Origin: Corynebacterium wankanglinii
Lineage (GTDB): Bacteria; Actinomycetota; Actinomycetes; Mycobacteriales; Mycobacteriaceae
Direction: 5' to 3'
Length of the DNA stretch: 64,000 nucleotides
Assembly (NCBI GenBank): GCA_014490595.1
Contig: CP061031.1
Location: 1,116,001 to 1,180,000 of the forward strand
In this document: positions 46,299-55,250 of the stretch, in pieces
How positions within the stretch are numbered: the first letter of the stretch is position 1
Layout of the letters: the number at the start of each line of letters is the position of its first letter
Program-made: the position numbers and the translations under genes
The notes under the pieces: model-generated
What the model saw: the letters and a program-made list of their open reading frames with translations, nothing else
Databases searched by the model: none
Told to the model about the DNA's origin: nothing

Positions 46299-48886
46299 TT
46301 GGTGTCCTCGCTTTCGGCGTCAGCGGGCCCGATGGTGACGCTGGTGCCGGCGGAGTCGTGGCGGTGGATCACGGCGTCGCGCAGCTCGGCCTCGCCGAGG
46401 CGCGAGACCTGTTCGGCGTCGACGAGGCTCTGCGTGAAGTACTCCACTGCGCCGAGGTAGAGGATGACCAGCAGCGACCAGCCGACAACGATGGAGAGCA
46501 TGATCGTCTTGTCGGTGGGCAGGAGCGTGGTGAGCAGGGTGATGATGGCGATGCCGACAACGCCCGCGCCGATCCCGCCGAAGATAAGGGTGCGGTAGTT
46601 CTCCCGCAGCATCCGCGCCCGCTTCTCGACGCCACCGCGGAACTCATCCCGGTCCGACAGGGCGGCCATCATGTCGGACGCGCGGTAGGGCGAGCCCATG
46701 ACCTCCACCTTCTCGTTGGTGATCAGGTTCGTGCGCGCGAGCTGGCGGTTGAACAGGAGGTTGGCGTGCGAGGAGGTGAGTCGGAACAGCCACCCCAGCG
46801 CGAAGGCCGCGGCGGACATGGCGAGAAGCGCCGCCATGAAGCGGAGGTAGTGATGGTCGTAGAACCCGGCGATGGTCTCGCGCATCGCGTCGATGCCGTA
46901 GCGGAAGGGGAGGAAGGGGTAGATGCGGCGGAAGAAGTCGGGCATGAGCTCGATGGGGTAGAGGCCCGACGCGCCCGGGATCTGGATGACGACGAGGAAG
47001 ACGGCGATGCCGCGGCCAATGTGGCCGAGTGCGGAGACGATGGAGTAGATGATCCCCGTGTAGGCGACCCCGATGGCGATTGCGGTGGCGAGAAAGGCCG
47101 TGACGGACTGCATCTGCACCCCGAAGGCCACGTTGCCGAGCGTCACCACGACGGCCTGGAGCACCGAGAGCGTGGCGAAGAGGAGGAAGCGGCCGAGGTA
47201 GGCCTGGCCGACGGTGAGGCGGCGGAAGCCCTCAGTGTCGACCTCGACGCGGAAGATGATCGTCAGCACGAACGCGCCGATCCACAGGGCCAGGTTGGTG
47301 AAGAAGGAGGCCATGGAGCTGCCGTAGTTCTCCGTGGGGAAGACGGCCTGCTGCTCGACGGTGACGGGCGAGGAGATGTACTCGCCGATCTTCGCGGAGT
47401 TGAGGTTCGTGACAGTGTTGAGGGCCTTCGAGTCGGAGGTGGCCAGGAGGGCGTTGATGTCGGACTGGGCGGAGCGAGCGCCGTCGGCAAGCGTGCCGAG
47501 GTTGCCCGAGACCTCGTCGAGGATGCCGAGGCTGGCCGCGAGCTGGTTGTCCACCCCGGCGAGCAGGGAGGTCGTTTCCTCGCGCAGGGCACGCTGGCTG
47601 CTCAGCGCGCCGCGCACGGAGGCGACGCTGCCGGAGGCCTGCGCGAGCGATGCGTTGATCGCGGGCACGGACTCGCCGAGCTGCGTGCTCGCGTCGCGCG
47701 CTGCGGCGTTGGAGTCGGCGGTCGCGGCCTCGAGGGAGTCGCCGAGCTCGCCTATCGACGCCAGCGCGGCACTCGCGCTGCGGTCCACGTTGTTCAGGCT
47801 GTCGAGGACGGCGCGGGAGGCGGCGGTACGCTCCTCCAGCGCGCTGGCCGCGGCGTCGAGCTGAGCGCGGACCTCGGGCGATAGGGCGGCCCCGGCCGAT
47901 ATGGCGCGCAGCTGCGCGACGGCGGATTCGCCCTGCTTGACCACGCCGTCGACCTCGCCGACGGCGGAGCGCACCCGCCCCTGGGCGGTGCCGAGCTGGT
48001 CCGTCGCCTCCGCGATGGAGGCGTTGGCGGAGGCGGCGCCGAGGCTGAGCGCGTTGGTGGACTCGACGAGCGCGGTCGACGTGTCGGCGCTGAAACCGGC
48101 GGAGGACTTCTGCAGCTCGGCGATGATCCCCTCGGCCTCGCCAAGGGAGGAGTCCACGGACACGAGGGTGTCGTCGACGGAGCCGACGAGGGTGTTCAGC
48201 TCGGCGACGACCGGGCGCGCCCCGCTGATGCTCTGTTTCATCGTGGCCACCCGCCCCTGGGAGGCGTCGAGGTCGGCGGCGATCTGGCCGAAGCTCCCGG
48301 AGGCCTTGCCTCGGACCTCTTCGGCGACATCGCGCGACGCGAACCCTTTATTGCGCAGCTCGGTCGCCGCGGCCTCGCCGACCTTCTTCTTGAAGGCTTC
48401 GGACACGGCCGTGTCGACGGCGGAGGCGCCGGCGTCGGTGATCGAGGGGGCGACGCCGTTGCTCTTCTCGTTGACGTAGTACTCCAGCACCGGCTGCGTG
48501 TAGGTGCCGCTGACCAGGCTCAGCATGTCCTCGCTGAACTCGGGCGGGATGAGGAACATGGCGTAGTAGTCGCCGCGCATGAGCCCGTCGCGGGCCTCGT
48601 CCTCGGGGAGGAACACCCACCCGATCTTGTCGTTGCCCTTGAGCTGCTCGGTGATCTGCTCGCCGATGTCGACCTCGCCGACGCGCTCGGCGGATGCGCC
48701 ACGGTCGTTGTTGACCACCGCGATGCGGATGTTCTGGGTGTGGGCGTAGGGGTCCCAGAAGGCGTTGATGTTGAACCACGCGTAGAGCGCGGGGATGATG
48801 AGCACGCCGACGATGATGATGAAGGCCCGGGGAACGCGCAGTAGGCGACGTATGTCCCGTCCAAGAATCTGCCCGCTCTTTCTCAC
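46295..48886 (-). CDS. YhgE/Pip-family membrane protein, first gene of pair
   Basis: 863 residues, intact. N-terminal helix (AFIIIVGVLIIPALYAWFNINAFWDPY), the conserved extracellular NIRIAVVNNDRGAS…GWVFLPEDEARDGLMRGDYYAMFLIPPEFSEDML, a coiled Ala/Ser-rich region (about 165-520), and a C-terminal domain of six helices (FFTNLALWIGAFVLTIIF, LGRFLLFATLSVLQAVVVT and others) plus a cytoplasmic tail. TACGCT lies 6 bases before the GTG. It forms a two-gene operon with the next YhgE gene by a four-base overlap. Third-position GC is very high. The pair lies inside the broken second copy of the PhzF/SbnA cluster. Confidence 0.85.
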   Translation of the reverse strand: MRKSGQILGRDIRRLLRVPRAFIIIVGVLIIPALYAWFNINAFWDPYAHTQNIRIAVVNNDRGASAERVGEVDIGEQITEQLKGNDKIGWVFLPEDEARDGLMRGDYYAMFLIPPEFSEDMLSLVSGTYTQPVLEYYVNEKSNGVAPSITDAGASAVDTAVSEAFKKKVGEAAATELRNKGFASRDVAEEVRGKASGSFGQIAADLDASQGRVATMKQSISGARPVVAELNTLVGSVDDTLVSVDSSLGEAEGIIAELQKSSAGFSADTSTALVESTNALSLGAASANASIAEATDQLGTAQGRVRSAVGEVDGVVKQGESAVAQLRAISAGAALSPEVRAQLDAAASALEERTAASRAVLDSLNNVDRSASAALASIGELGDSLEAATADSNAAARDASTQLGESVPAINASLAQASGSVASVRGALSSQRALREETTSLLAGVDNQLAASLGILDEVSGNLGTLADGARSAQSDINALLATSDSKALNTVTNLNSAKIGEYISSPVTVEQQAVFPTENYGSSMASFFTNLALWIGAFVLTIIFRVEVDTEGFRRLTVGQAYLGRFLLFATLSVLQAVVVTLGNVAFGVQMQSVTAFLATAIAIGVAYTGIIYSIVSALGHIGRGIAVFLVVIQIPGASGLYPIELMPDFFRRIYPFLPFRYGIDAMRETIAGFYDHHYLRFMAALLAMSAAAFALGWLFRLTSSHANLLFNRQLARTNLITNEKVEVMGSPYRASDMMAALSDRDEFRGGVEKRARMLRENYRTLIFGGIGAGVVGIAIITLLTTLLPTDKTIMLSIVVGWSLLVILYLGAVEYFTQSLVDAEQVSRLGEAELRDAVIHRHDSAGTSVTIGPADAESEDTK

Positions 48887-48930
48887 GTGGCGAGCGTACC
48901 CTCCAATGGGCGTTAGGGGAAACGCCGCGG

Positions 48931-49050
48931 GTCTGGGCCAAACTCGAGTCCTTCAACCGCGGCGGCAGTGCCAAGGACCGCACAGCCCGCGCCCTCGGCG
49001 CGCACATCCACCCGGTCGAGGCGCCCGACCCTGAGACGGGGGGTGAGCGG
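48931..49050 (+). pseudogene. SbnA-like enzyme remnant with internal deletion (second cluster copy)
   Basis: Reads VWAKLESFNRGGSAKDRTARA, matching the PLP-lysine region of the protein at 36266-37225, and then jumps directly to LGAHIHPVEAPDPETGG, which matches residues about 108-125 there. About 60 codons between are deleted and the rest of the gene is missing. Confidence 0.75.
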
Positions 49051-49846
49051 TTCGTTGTCGAGGCTGGCCTGCAGGCCTGGGTTAAACGCGTGGGTGGTGA
49101 TGAGCAGGCGGTCCTGGTCGGCGGGCGCGATTGCGTCGCCGATTACCGGCTCCCACGCCGACAACGAAGCCGCAGGCTTGGGCCCGCGCCGCAGCGTGAT
49201 CGTTTCGGCGTCGGTGACTAGGTCGTGGCGCCCGGCGGGAAGGAAGACGGTGTTGGTGGCGGAGGAGCCGTCGATAAGAGCGGGAGGAGAGTTCCAATTC
49301 GGCGGCTTCGGCGGTGGTGAAGGCGCGCTGCAGCGTGGTGGTTTCGGGCATGAGGCGTTGGAAGAAGTAAGTGTCGGCGGTGCCGGGGACGTCGACGATG
49401 CGGTGGATGCCGGCGTCGATTTCTGTGATGCCGACGGGTTCGGTGAGGGCGAGCGTGGTTTCGCCGCGCACGCTGATGGTGCGGGGTTGCCCTGCGACGA
49501 GGCTGAGCGTGCGCTCGCCTGATGAGTCGGTGACCTGCACTTTCGTGTTGGCGGTGGCGGTGATGGTGGCGGTGTTGGCGTTGGGGGTGAAGCGCAGCCA
49601 CGGGTGGGGGTCTTGGGCGGCGGGCCACCAGGCGGTGTCGTCGAGGCCGTCGAAGGCGGCGGTCAGCGACCGGGATGCGGGCGCGCCGCCGAAGGCGGTG
49701 GCGTCGGCGGCGGAGGAGGATGCGGAGGCATTACCTTCCATCGCAACGCCCACCGGTGTGCCCGCGGAGGGGTAGTCCGGCACCAGGTTGCGCACGTCCT
49801 TGCCTTCAGCGGCGGTAGCGAGGTGCGCGGACTGTGCGCGTTGCAC
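49051..49846 (-). pseudogene. AftD-like arabinofuranosyltransferase fragment (discoidin-type domain)
   Basis: On the minus strand from about 49846: a segment with DDTAWWPAAQDPHPWLRFTPNANTATITATANTKV…VRGETTLALTEPVGITEIDAGIHRIVDVPGT, resembling the carbohydrate-binding-like domain near the C-terminus of large mycolata arabinofuranosyltransferases. A shift near 49275 leads to ALIDGSSATNTVFLPAGRHD and AWEPVIGDAI…LITTHAFNPGLQASLDNEPLTP, which ends where the SbnA remnant begins. No N-terminal glycosyltransferase part exists. The natural continuation seems to be the fragment at 51874-52345. Family call is moderate. Confidence 0.5.
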
Positions 49847-50911
49847 GGCGCCGTAGTTGGGCTACAGTCCTGGCATCATCGGCTTGTCTGGCCATGGCTG
49901 TGGCGCCAGTGGCAGTCCATGCTCAGGAATCATTCATCGGAGAAGAAGCTGAAACCACTGTCGGAGTAATTAACCCGAATGATCAGTCGACTAGATCAGT
50001 TTCCTCGGAGATGACGCTGGATGAGTATTGGACACTGGATCGCATGTCGAGAGCCACTCCTGTTGATGCAACCCTCGACTTGCCATTTGCAGCGGACCAA
50101 GCAACGTCAAACAGCAAAGAGGTTGTCGTTTCCCCTGAAGTGCCAGAACGTGAACAAGAAGCATCAGAGCCTATTGAACCGTTCTCCTCATCATCTCAAA
50201 CCGCCAGTGAGGCGCACTCTCGAATCGGCAATTCCGGTGCTGCGAATGGAAAAGTATTTTTCTCAAAGAAAGTCAATGGCAGATATAAAGATCACGTCTG
50301 CTCCGCATCTGCCGTAAACTCAGACAACAAAAAGTACCGTAATTACTGCCGGTCACTGCGTTCATAGCGGGAGCGGAGGTGAGTTTCATAAAAACTGGGT
50401 ATTCGTCCCAGAATATACGATCGGTGTTGCACCCCATGGGAGATTCAAAGCCAATTTTATGACCACAACTACTGACTGGGCAAACTATGGAACTACACCT
50501 CGTGGGTTTGCTGCTGACTTCGGGTTTGTCACTGTCAACCCAGAAAGAGGGAAACGTCTCGTCGATGCGGTTGGTGGCCATGGACTGCGCTCCGGAAATG
50601 CAGGCTCGTTCAAAGCTGACATAATTGGATATCCCGCCAACCGTTTCCTGGGTTCCTCTATGTTTCGGTGCACGGTACCGGTGAAAAACGAAAATAGGTC
50701 GTCCTATAACTTCTACATGTCATATGGGTGCAACTTTGGAGGTGGTGCATCCGGCGGTGCATGGCTAGAAGACTTCAACGGAACTCTGGGACATATCCGC
50801 TCCGTGAGTTCGTTTGGTCCGGCAAACGGTGCGGCGTATCTCGGTTCGCCGATTATAACCTCCAAGATTTGGGACATGTTTGATTCAACGGCAAGTCGGC
50901 CAGTGAAGTAA
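49834..50911 (+). pseudogene. Secreted trypsin-like serine protease, one apparent frameshift
   Basis: Signal peptide (ATVLASSACLAMAVAPVAVHAQ), propeptide-like Ser/Glu-rich region, then a chymotrypsin-fold domain. His is in TVITAGHCVHSG, Asp in FAADFGFVTV, Ser in GGGASGGAWL. The frame breaks at an A5 run (50329-50333); removing one A joins VCSASAVNSDNK to STVITAGHC. The first codons (49834-49857) overlap the AftD fragment, so the native start may have been lost or replaced at the junction. GC content is visibly lower than neighbours, pointing to a separate origin. The next gene follows after 9 bases and shares the ribosome-site overlap. Confidence 0.75.
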
Positions 50912-50920
50912 GGAGCGAAT

Positions 50921-51391
50921 ATGTCTGGCATGCTATCTAAATTCGGCATAAACGTGGGGCTGAACGCACAAAATGTACATTTGATCGGCGCTATTTTAGC
51001 GGTGTTGGTGGAGGTGGGTAGTGCGGTAGGAATAGTCTCAGCCACCCCTGTCGGCGACGAACTCAGCAGCGCAATGGGGATCGTCCACAAAACGCGGCAA
51101 CAACCCTCCGACGTGGAGGCGCGCAACGATCTCAAAAATGAGCGTCAAGTCAAATGGTCGGGCTACCAAGTAATCAGCCCCACACAAATACGCGTGTTCT
51201 TCCCCGCCGGAACCGAAACTTGCTACGGATACCGCGCAGAGACATCGGAAACCGCAACATCAGTAAAAGTTCGGGTGTACGAAGGGAATATTCCAGGATC
51301 GCCTGACGAGTGCATCCTGATCAGTTCCACTTCCTCCATGAAGGTGACGTTGCAGTCGCCACTAGGGGCCCGCTTGCTCCAGAACTGGTAG
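50921..51391 (+). CDS. Small secreted or membrane-associated protein paired with the protease
   Basis: 156 residues, no recognised domain. A hydrophobic N-terminal segment (VHLIGAILAVLVEVGSAVGIV, about 21-41) is followed by a polar region and a compact C-terminal domain with two Cys (TCYGYRAE and DECILIS) and the pattern VKVRVYEGNIPGSPDECILI…LQSPLG, which could form a disulfide. AAGGAG at 50909-50914 overlaps the protease stop, so the two are one operon. It may be an inhibitor, immunity or partner protein of the protease, but that is inference. Confidence 0.65.
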   Translation: MSGMLSKFGINVGLNAQNVHLIGAILAVLVEVGSAVGIVSATPVGDELSSAMGIVHKTRQQPSDVEARNDLKNERQVKWSGYQVISPTQIRVFFPAGTETCYGYRAETSETATSVKVRVYEGNIPGSPDECILISSTSSMKVTLQSPLGARLLQNW

Positions 51392-51422
51392 ATCACACGC
51401 TTGTTGCGTGAGAGTTTTCCAG

Positions 51423-51464
51423 CGTAATTTGATCAGTGCCCTCATGGGCACGGGTCAAATTACG
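51423..51464. repeat. Imperfect palindrome after the protease operon
   Basis: Outer arms CGTAATTTGA / TCAAATTACG and inner arms GTGCCC / GGGCAC with a TCAT loop. It may be a terminator hairpin without T-run or the relic of a mobile end. Confidence 0.6.
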
Positions 51465-51552
51465 TGTGGAGCCCAATGAATTTCAGATTCACCTTGCGTA
51501 CCCCACGCCGTCATTGACCTGTGTGGTCGGGCGGTTTTGTTCCGGTCGAGGT

Positions 51553-51644
51553 GTTTAAAGCGTGCGATGCTGGTCGCCGGAAATCGGCGGGTCGGTTGAA
51601 AATGCGCGACCTGCATCGCTCGCTTCTAAGCGCACGCTTTAAAC
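51553..51644. repeat. Inverted repeat of unknown role in a gene-free stretch
   Basis: Perfect 14-bp arms GTTTAAAGCGTGCG (51553-51566) and CGCACGCTTTAAAC (51631-51644). Inside, GCGATGCTGGTCGC on the left matches, inverted, GCGACCTGCATCGC on the right with one difference, so the arms extend with an offset. The whole 51392-51873 interval holds no gene I can support; composition is mixed. Confidence 0.7.
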
Positions 51645-51873
51645 GGTTTTGAGGCGTGATGGTAGGCCGGGCGCACACCAAATTCCTGCATGAGGTTTGC
51701 GCGACCTGAGGTTTTTGCAAACCCGCTCGCCGAAAACCTGGAATCTGGTGCGAAGAGGCGGTGGTCTTGGGAACTTTCTTCGTAGACAGCGGTCGCGACC
51801 TGGGGAAACGCCATGTCGGTCGACCGGAACCGGCCGAAGCCCCAAAATGGTTCCCGGGCGGGGGCAGCCAAAC

Positions 51874-52345
51874 CTAGCCCGGCCAGGCGAGGCAGGCCAC
51901 CGCAACGCACCCGGCCACGAGCATGAGGGCGGCGTCGCCGGCGTACCCGGCGGAAGGCCAGGGCGCGCGGGCCAGCCACAATCCCATGGCGGTGATGGCG
52001 CCGGCGGCAATGTATCGGCTGGCCAGGAGGGTAAAGCGGCGCACCGCCCAGACACCGATGGCGCTGACGATCCCGAGTGCCGGGCTGATTCACAGCGCGG
52101 CTGCCAGCGGCAACGCCGCCACTATCCCGCTAGGGATGGGGCGGGTCGGGGCGTCGACGCCGCGGCGTCGACACGCAAACCACAGCAACACCAGCGCGCT
52201 GACCAGGCTGAGCGTCGCCCCGCCGAACAGGCTGAGGCGGTAGGGGCGCTCGCCTGCGAAGGAGAACGTGAGGGTGCCGCCGTGGCCGGCGGGGATGCGG
52301 AAGGCGAGTTGGCCGGCGTCGATACGCTGGGGGGCTGGGTCAGGT
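51874..52345 (-). pseudogene. AftD-like arabinofuranosyltransferase C-terminal fragment
   Basis: Minus-strand reading QRIDAGQLAFRIPAGHGGTLTFSFAGERPYRLSLFGG, then membrane helices ATLSLVSALVLLWFACRR and SGIVAALPLAAAL, an in-frame TGA near 52090, then ISPALGIVSAIGVWAVRRFTLL…GYAGDAALMLVAGCVAVACLAWPG ending at 51874. This fits the C-terminal end of the same protein type as 49051-49846, but it lies on the wrong side of it for a single gene, so a rearrangement has occurred. Confidence 0.5.
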
Positions 52346-52560
52346 TCCTATTAGCAGTCTGGAGTATGTCACTGCCTTCGGCGGCATCACCTCCCCGGGT
52401 CATTTTCAGACAGGGACGAAAACAAGCCATACCGAAGCCAGCGACTAGTTCCACTGCCACAAGGGCAGAAGGAACGCAGATAAACATAGCCTGCCCCAGC
52501 ATGGGGCTAGGAGTTACGAATCCTGGGCTCCTTCAAGCGGAACTGCTAACAACGTAATGG
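52346..52560. other. Lower-GC stretch without a supported gene
   Basis: Contains a minus-strand open frame beginning MLGQAMFICVPSALVAVELV at 52502 that looks like a signal peptide but runs out of frame into the AftD fragment. It looks like a junction between imported and native DNA; no function is claimed. Confidence 0.4.
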
Positions 52561-53033
52561 GACTGGCTCACCGAGGTACTCTCCGGCGGCGTCGCAGAGG
52601 CGCTGCGCGAGCGCGGGTTGCGTCTGCATCTTGAGCCGGGGCGCTCGCTTGTCGACGGCTGCGGGCTACCCTTGCCGAAGTCGCCTTCACCAAGACCCGT
52701 TCCGACGGCGTGCCCCTGGTGGGCCTAGCCATGAACCGCACCCAGTGCCGCACGACCTCGGATGACTTCCTCATCGACCCCTACCTGGTCAAGCGGACCC
52801 CGCCGAGCGAGGAGATCGAGGCGTTCTTGGTCGGCGCCTACTGCATTGAGGACGAACTGATTCTGCGGCGGAAGATCCGCTTCCCCCGCGGTGTGGCGGC
52901 GGGAGACCTCGTCGCGATCCCGAACACCGCTGGGTACTTCATGCACATCCTGGAGAGCGCGTCGCACCAGATCCCGCTGGCCAAGAATGTGGTGTGGCCG
53001 GATGGGGAGCTCGACGCGATCGACCGCGGGTAA
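52561..53033 (+). pseudogene. PLP-decarboxylase C-terminal remnant (second cluster copy)
   Basis: From 52564 it reads WLTEVLSGGVAEALRERGLRLHLEPGRSLVDGCG, and after one missing G at 52663-52665 continues ATLAEVAFTKTRSDGVPLVGLAMNRTQCRTTSDDFL…AIDRG to the TAA at 53031-53033. This is about 80% identical to the last 150 residues of the fusion protein at 37222-39980. Only the C-terminal sixth survives. An internal start at 52710 or 52731 could express the last 100 residues, but there is no ribosome site. Confidence 0.8.
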
Positions 53034-53068
53034 AGTCGGCGAAACGCTCGCGCGCATGGCGGTGACGT

Positions 53069-53755
53069 CTACAGGGCGCCCTCGAGTTGGTTCCTCGCCG
53101 CGAGCAGCTCTTGCTTCCACTTCGCGGCGGGTGACGGCTTGAGCCTCTCCGCCGGGCCGGAGATGGACAACACCGCCACGAGGGCGCCGTCCGGCAAGAA
53201 CACCGGGGCGGACACAGACGCCAAGCCGACCTCGCGCTCGGCGATGGATTCTGCGTAGCCATCCGCTCGCACCTGGTCGAGGTCGGCGGCGTCGAACGGA
53301 GCGTCGATAAGCGAATGCGCTGCGAACACGCGAGCGGCAGAGCCCGCAGATAGCGACAGGCGGGAGCCCACCGGCACCACATTGTGCAAGCCGCTTTCCG
53401 GCTCCTCCGCCGCAATGCAGGTGCGGGTGGAGCCTGTGAGTTGGTAGAGCTGGGCGGACTCGCCTGTCGCGGCAACCAGATCGCGCATCACCGGTGCGGC
53501 GGCCGCGAGCAGCTTCGGTGAGGGCCCGGCGGCGTAGCCGGAGAGCGCGGGCCCGAGCGACCATTCCCCGCGCTCGGTGCGGGCCAGGACGTGGTGGACC
53601 TCGAGCGCGGTGGCGATGCGGTGGGCGGTGGCGCGGGGGAGTTCAGTGGCGTCGCTGAGTTCCGCGAGGGATTTGTCGCCGCCGGCGACGGCGGTCACAA
53701 TGGCGACCGCGCGGTCGAGCACTTTGATGCCGGAGCCTTCGTTATACTGTCTCAC
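53069..53755 (-). CDS. ltbR: IclR-family transcriptional regulator of leucine biosynthesis (LtbR type)
   Basis: 228 residues. N-terminal winged helix (IKVLDRAVAIVTAVAGGDKSLAELSDATELPRATAHRIATALE) and C-terminal IclR effector domain (GSRLSLSAGSAARVFAA…REVGLASVSAPVFLPDGALVAVLSISGPAERL). It is divergent from leuCD with a 61-base gap, the same position as LtbR in C. glutamicum, which represses leuCD and leuB. GTG 53755 is preceded by TAGGAT 7 bases upstream on the minus strand, suggesting a leaderless transcript. Confidence 0.88.
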   Translation of the reverse strand: MRQYNEGSGIKVLDRAVAIVTAVAGGDKSLAELSDATELPRATAHRIATALEVHHVLARTERGEWSLGPALSGYAAGPSPKLLAAAAPVMRDLVAATGESAQLYQLTGSTRTCIAAEEPESGLHNVVPVGSRLSLSAGSAARVFAAHSLIDAPFDAADLDQVRADGYAESIAEREVGLASVSAPVFLPDGALVAVLSISGPAERLKPSPAAKWKQELLAARNQLEGAL

Positions 53756-53790
53756 AGTTCGAATCCTAACATCTCATTATGTGGGACTGT
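53746..53790. promoter_or_regulatory. ltbR-leuC divergent control region
   Basis: Contains ACTGT-CTC-ACAGT (53746-53758) overlapping the ltbR start and a further GGGACTGT near 53783, with ATTATGTGGGA between. These are candidate LtbR contacts and promoter elements; the operator assignment is inference. Confidence 0.4.
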
Positions 53791-53816
53791 AGGGAAGAAG
53801 TGCGAAGGAGATTCCT

Positions 53817-55238
53817 ATGGCGGAGAAACCGTTGACGTTGGCGGAGAAGGTGTGGCGCGACCACGTGGTCACCAAAGGTGAAAACGGTCAGCCCGACCTG
53901 ATCTTCATCGATTTCCAGCTGCTGCACGAGGTGACCTCGCCGCAGGCCTTCGACGGGTTGCGCATGGCCGGTCGAGAAATGCGCCACCCCGAGCTGCACC
54001 TGGCTACGGAAGACCACAACGTGCCCACGGAGGGCATCACTTCCGGCGACCTCATCGAGATCGCGGAACCCACCTCGCGCACCCAGGTGGCCACCCTGCG
54101 CAAGAACTGCGAGGAGTTTGGCGTCACCTTGCACCCGATGGGTGACATCAAGCAGGGCATCGTGCACACGGTAGGCCCCCAGCTCGGAATTACGCAGCCC
54201 GGTATGACTATCGTGTGCGGCGATTCCCACACCTCCACCCACGGCGCCTTCGGCTCGATCGCCATGGGCATCGGCACCTCCGAGGTGGAGCACGTCATGG
54301 CCACCCAGACGCTGCCCCTGAAGCCGTTCAAAACGATGGCAATCGAGGTCACGGGGGAGTTGCAGGAGGGGGTGACCGCGAAAGATCTCATTCTGGCCAT
54401 CATCGCCAAGATCGGCACCGGCGGCGGCCAGGGCCACATCATCGAGTACCGCGGCGAGGCCATCGAGAAGATGTCCATGGAAGCGCGGATGACCATCTGC
54501 AACATGTCCATCGAGGCCGGTGCGCGCGCCGGGATGGTCGCACCGGACCAAAAGACCTTCGACTACGTCGAGGGACGCGAGTACGCCCCCACAGGCGCGG
54601 AATGGGACGCCGCGGTGGAGTACTGGAAGACGCTGCCCACAGACGACGGTGCTGAGTTCGACACCGTCGTGGAAATCGACGGTGCGGCTCTGACACCGTT
54701 TGTTACCTGGGGCACCAACCCCGGGCAGGGCCTGCCGCTCGCGGAGAACGTTCCCGACCCGGAGGACTGCACCGACGAGACCTCCAAGCAGGCAGCGGCA
54801 AAAGCCATCGACTACATGGGTCTCACTCCGGGAACCCCCCTGCGAGACATCGCGATCGACACCGTCTTTTTGGGGTCGTGCACGAACGCGCGCATTGAGG
54901 ACCTGCGTGCGGCCGCCGAGGTGGTCAAGGGCCGCACCATCGCGGAGAACACCCGCATGTTGGTGGTGCCCAGTTCCACGTTGGTGAAGCAGCAGGCGGA
55001 GGAGGAAGGCCTGGACAAAATCTTCACGGACTTCGGTGCGGAATGGCGCACCGCGGGCTGCTCGATGTGCCTGGGAATGAACCCGGACCAGTTGCGTCCG
55101 GGGGAGCGGAGCGCGTCGACAAGCAACCGCAACTTCGAGGGCCGCCAAGGACCGGGAGGACGCACCCACCTCGTCTCCCCGCTGGTCGCTGCGGCGACCG
55201 CAGTCACCGGCCACCTCGCAAGCCCCGCAGACCTGTAA
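53817..55238 (+). CDS. leuC: 3-isopropylmalate dehydratase large subunit
   Basis: Aconitase-type [4Fe-4S] isomerase of leucine synthesis. 473 residues. [44 protein letters not shown] and [14 protein letters not shown] supply the active-site and cluster cysteines, and [20 protein letters not shown] the C-terminal motif. AAGGAG lies 6 bases before ATG 53817. leuD follows after 12 bases. Confidence 0.97.
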   Translation: MAEKPLTLAEKVWRDHVVTKGENGQPDLIFIDFQLLHEVTSPQAFDGLRMAGREMRHPELHLATEDHNVPTEGITSGDLIEIAEPTSRTQVATLRKNCEEFGVTLHPMGDIKQGIVHTVGPQLGITQPGMTIVCGDSHTSTHGAFGSIAMGIGTSEVEHVMATQTLPLKPFKTMAIEVTGELQEGVTAKDLILAIIAKIGTGGGQGHIIEYRGEAIEKMSMEARMTICNMSIEAGARAGMVAPDQKTFDYVEGREYAPTGAEWDAAVEYWKTLPTDDGAEFDTVVEIDGAALTPFVTWGTNPGQGLPLAENVPDPEDCTDETSKQAAAKAIDYMGLTPGTPLRDIAIDTVFLGSCTNARIEDLRAAAEVVKGRTIAENTRMLVVPSSTLVKQQAEEEGLDKIFTDFGAEWRTAGCSMCLGMNPDQLRPGERSASTSNRNFEGRQGPGGRTHLVSPLVAAATAVTGHLASPADL

Positions 55239-55250
55239 AGGAGCACACCC

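Noticed and set aside
46358..47884. Long open frame (508 codons) on the plus strand
   Set aside because: Antisense to the YhgE gene; low-complexity Glu/Gly/Val text typical of the complement of GC-rich coding DNA, with no homology.
52710..53033. Possible small stand-alone gene of 107 codons
   Set aside because: It is the tail of the decarboxylase remnant after a one-base loss; no ribosome-binding site or promoter box precedes it.
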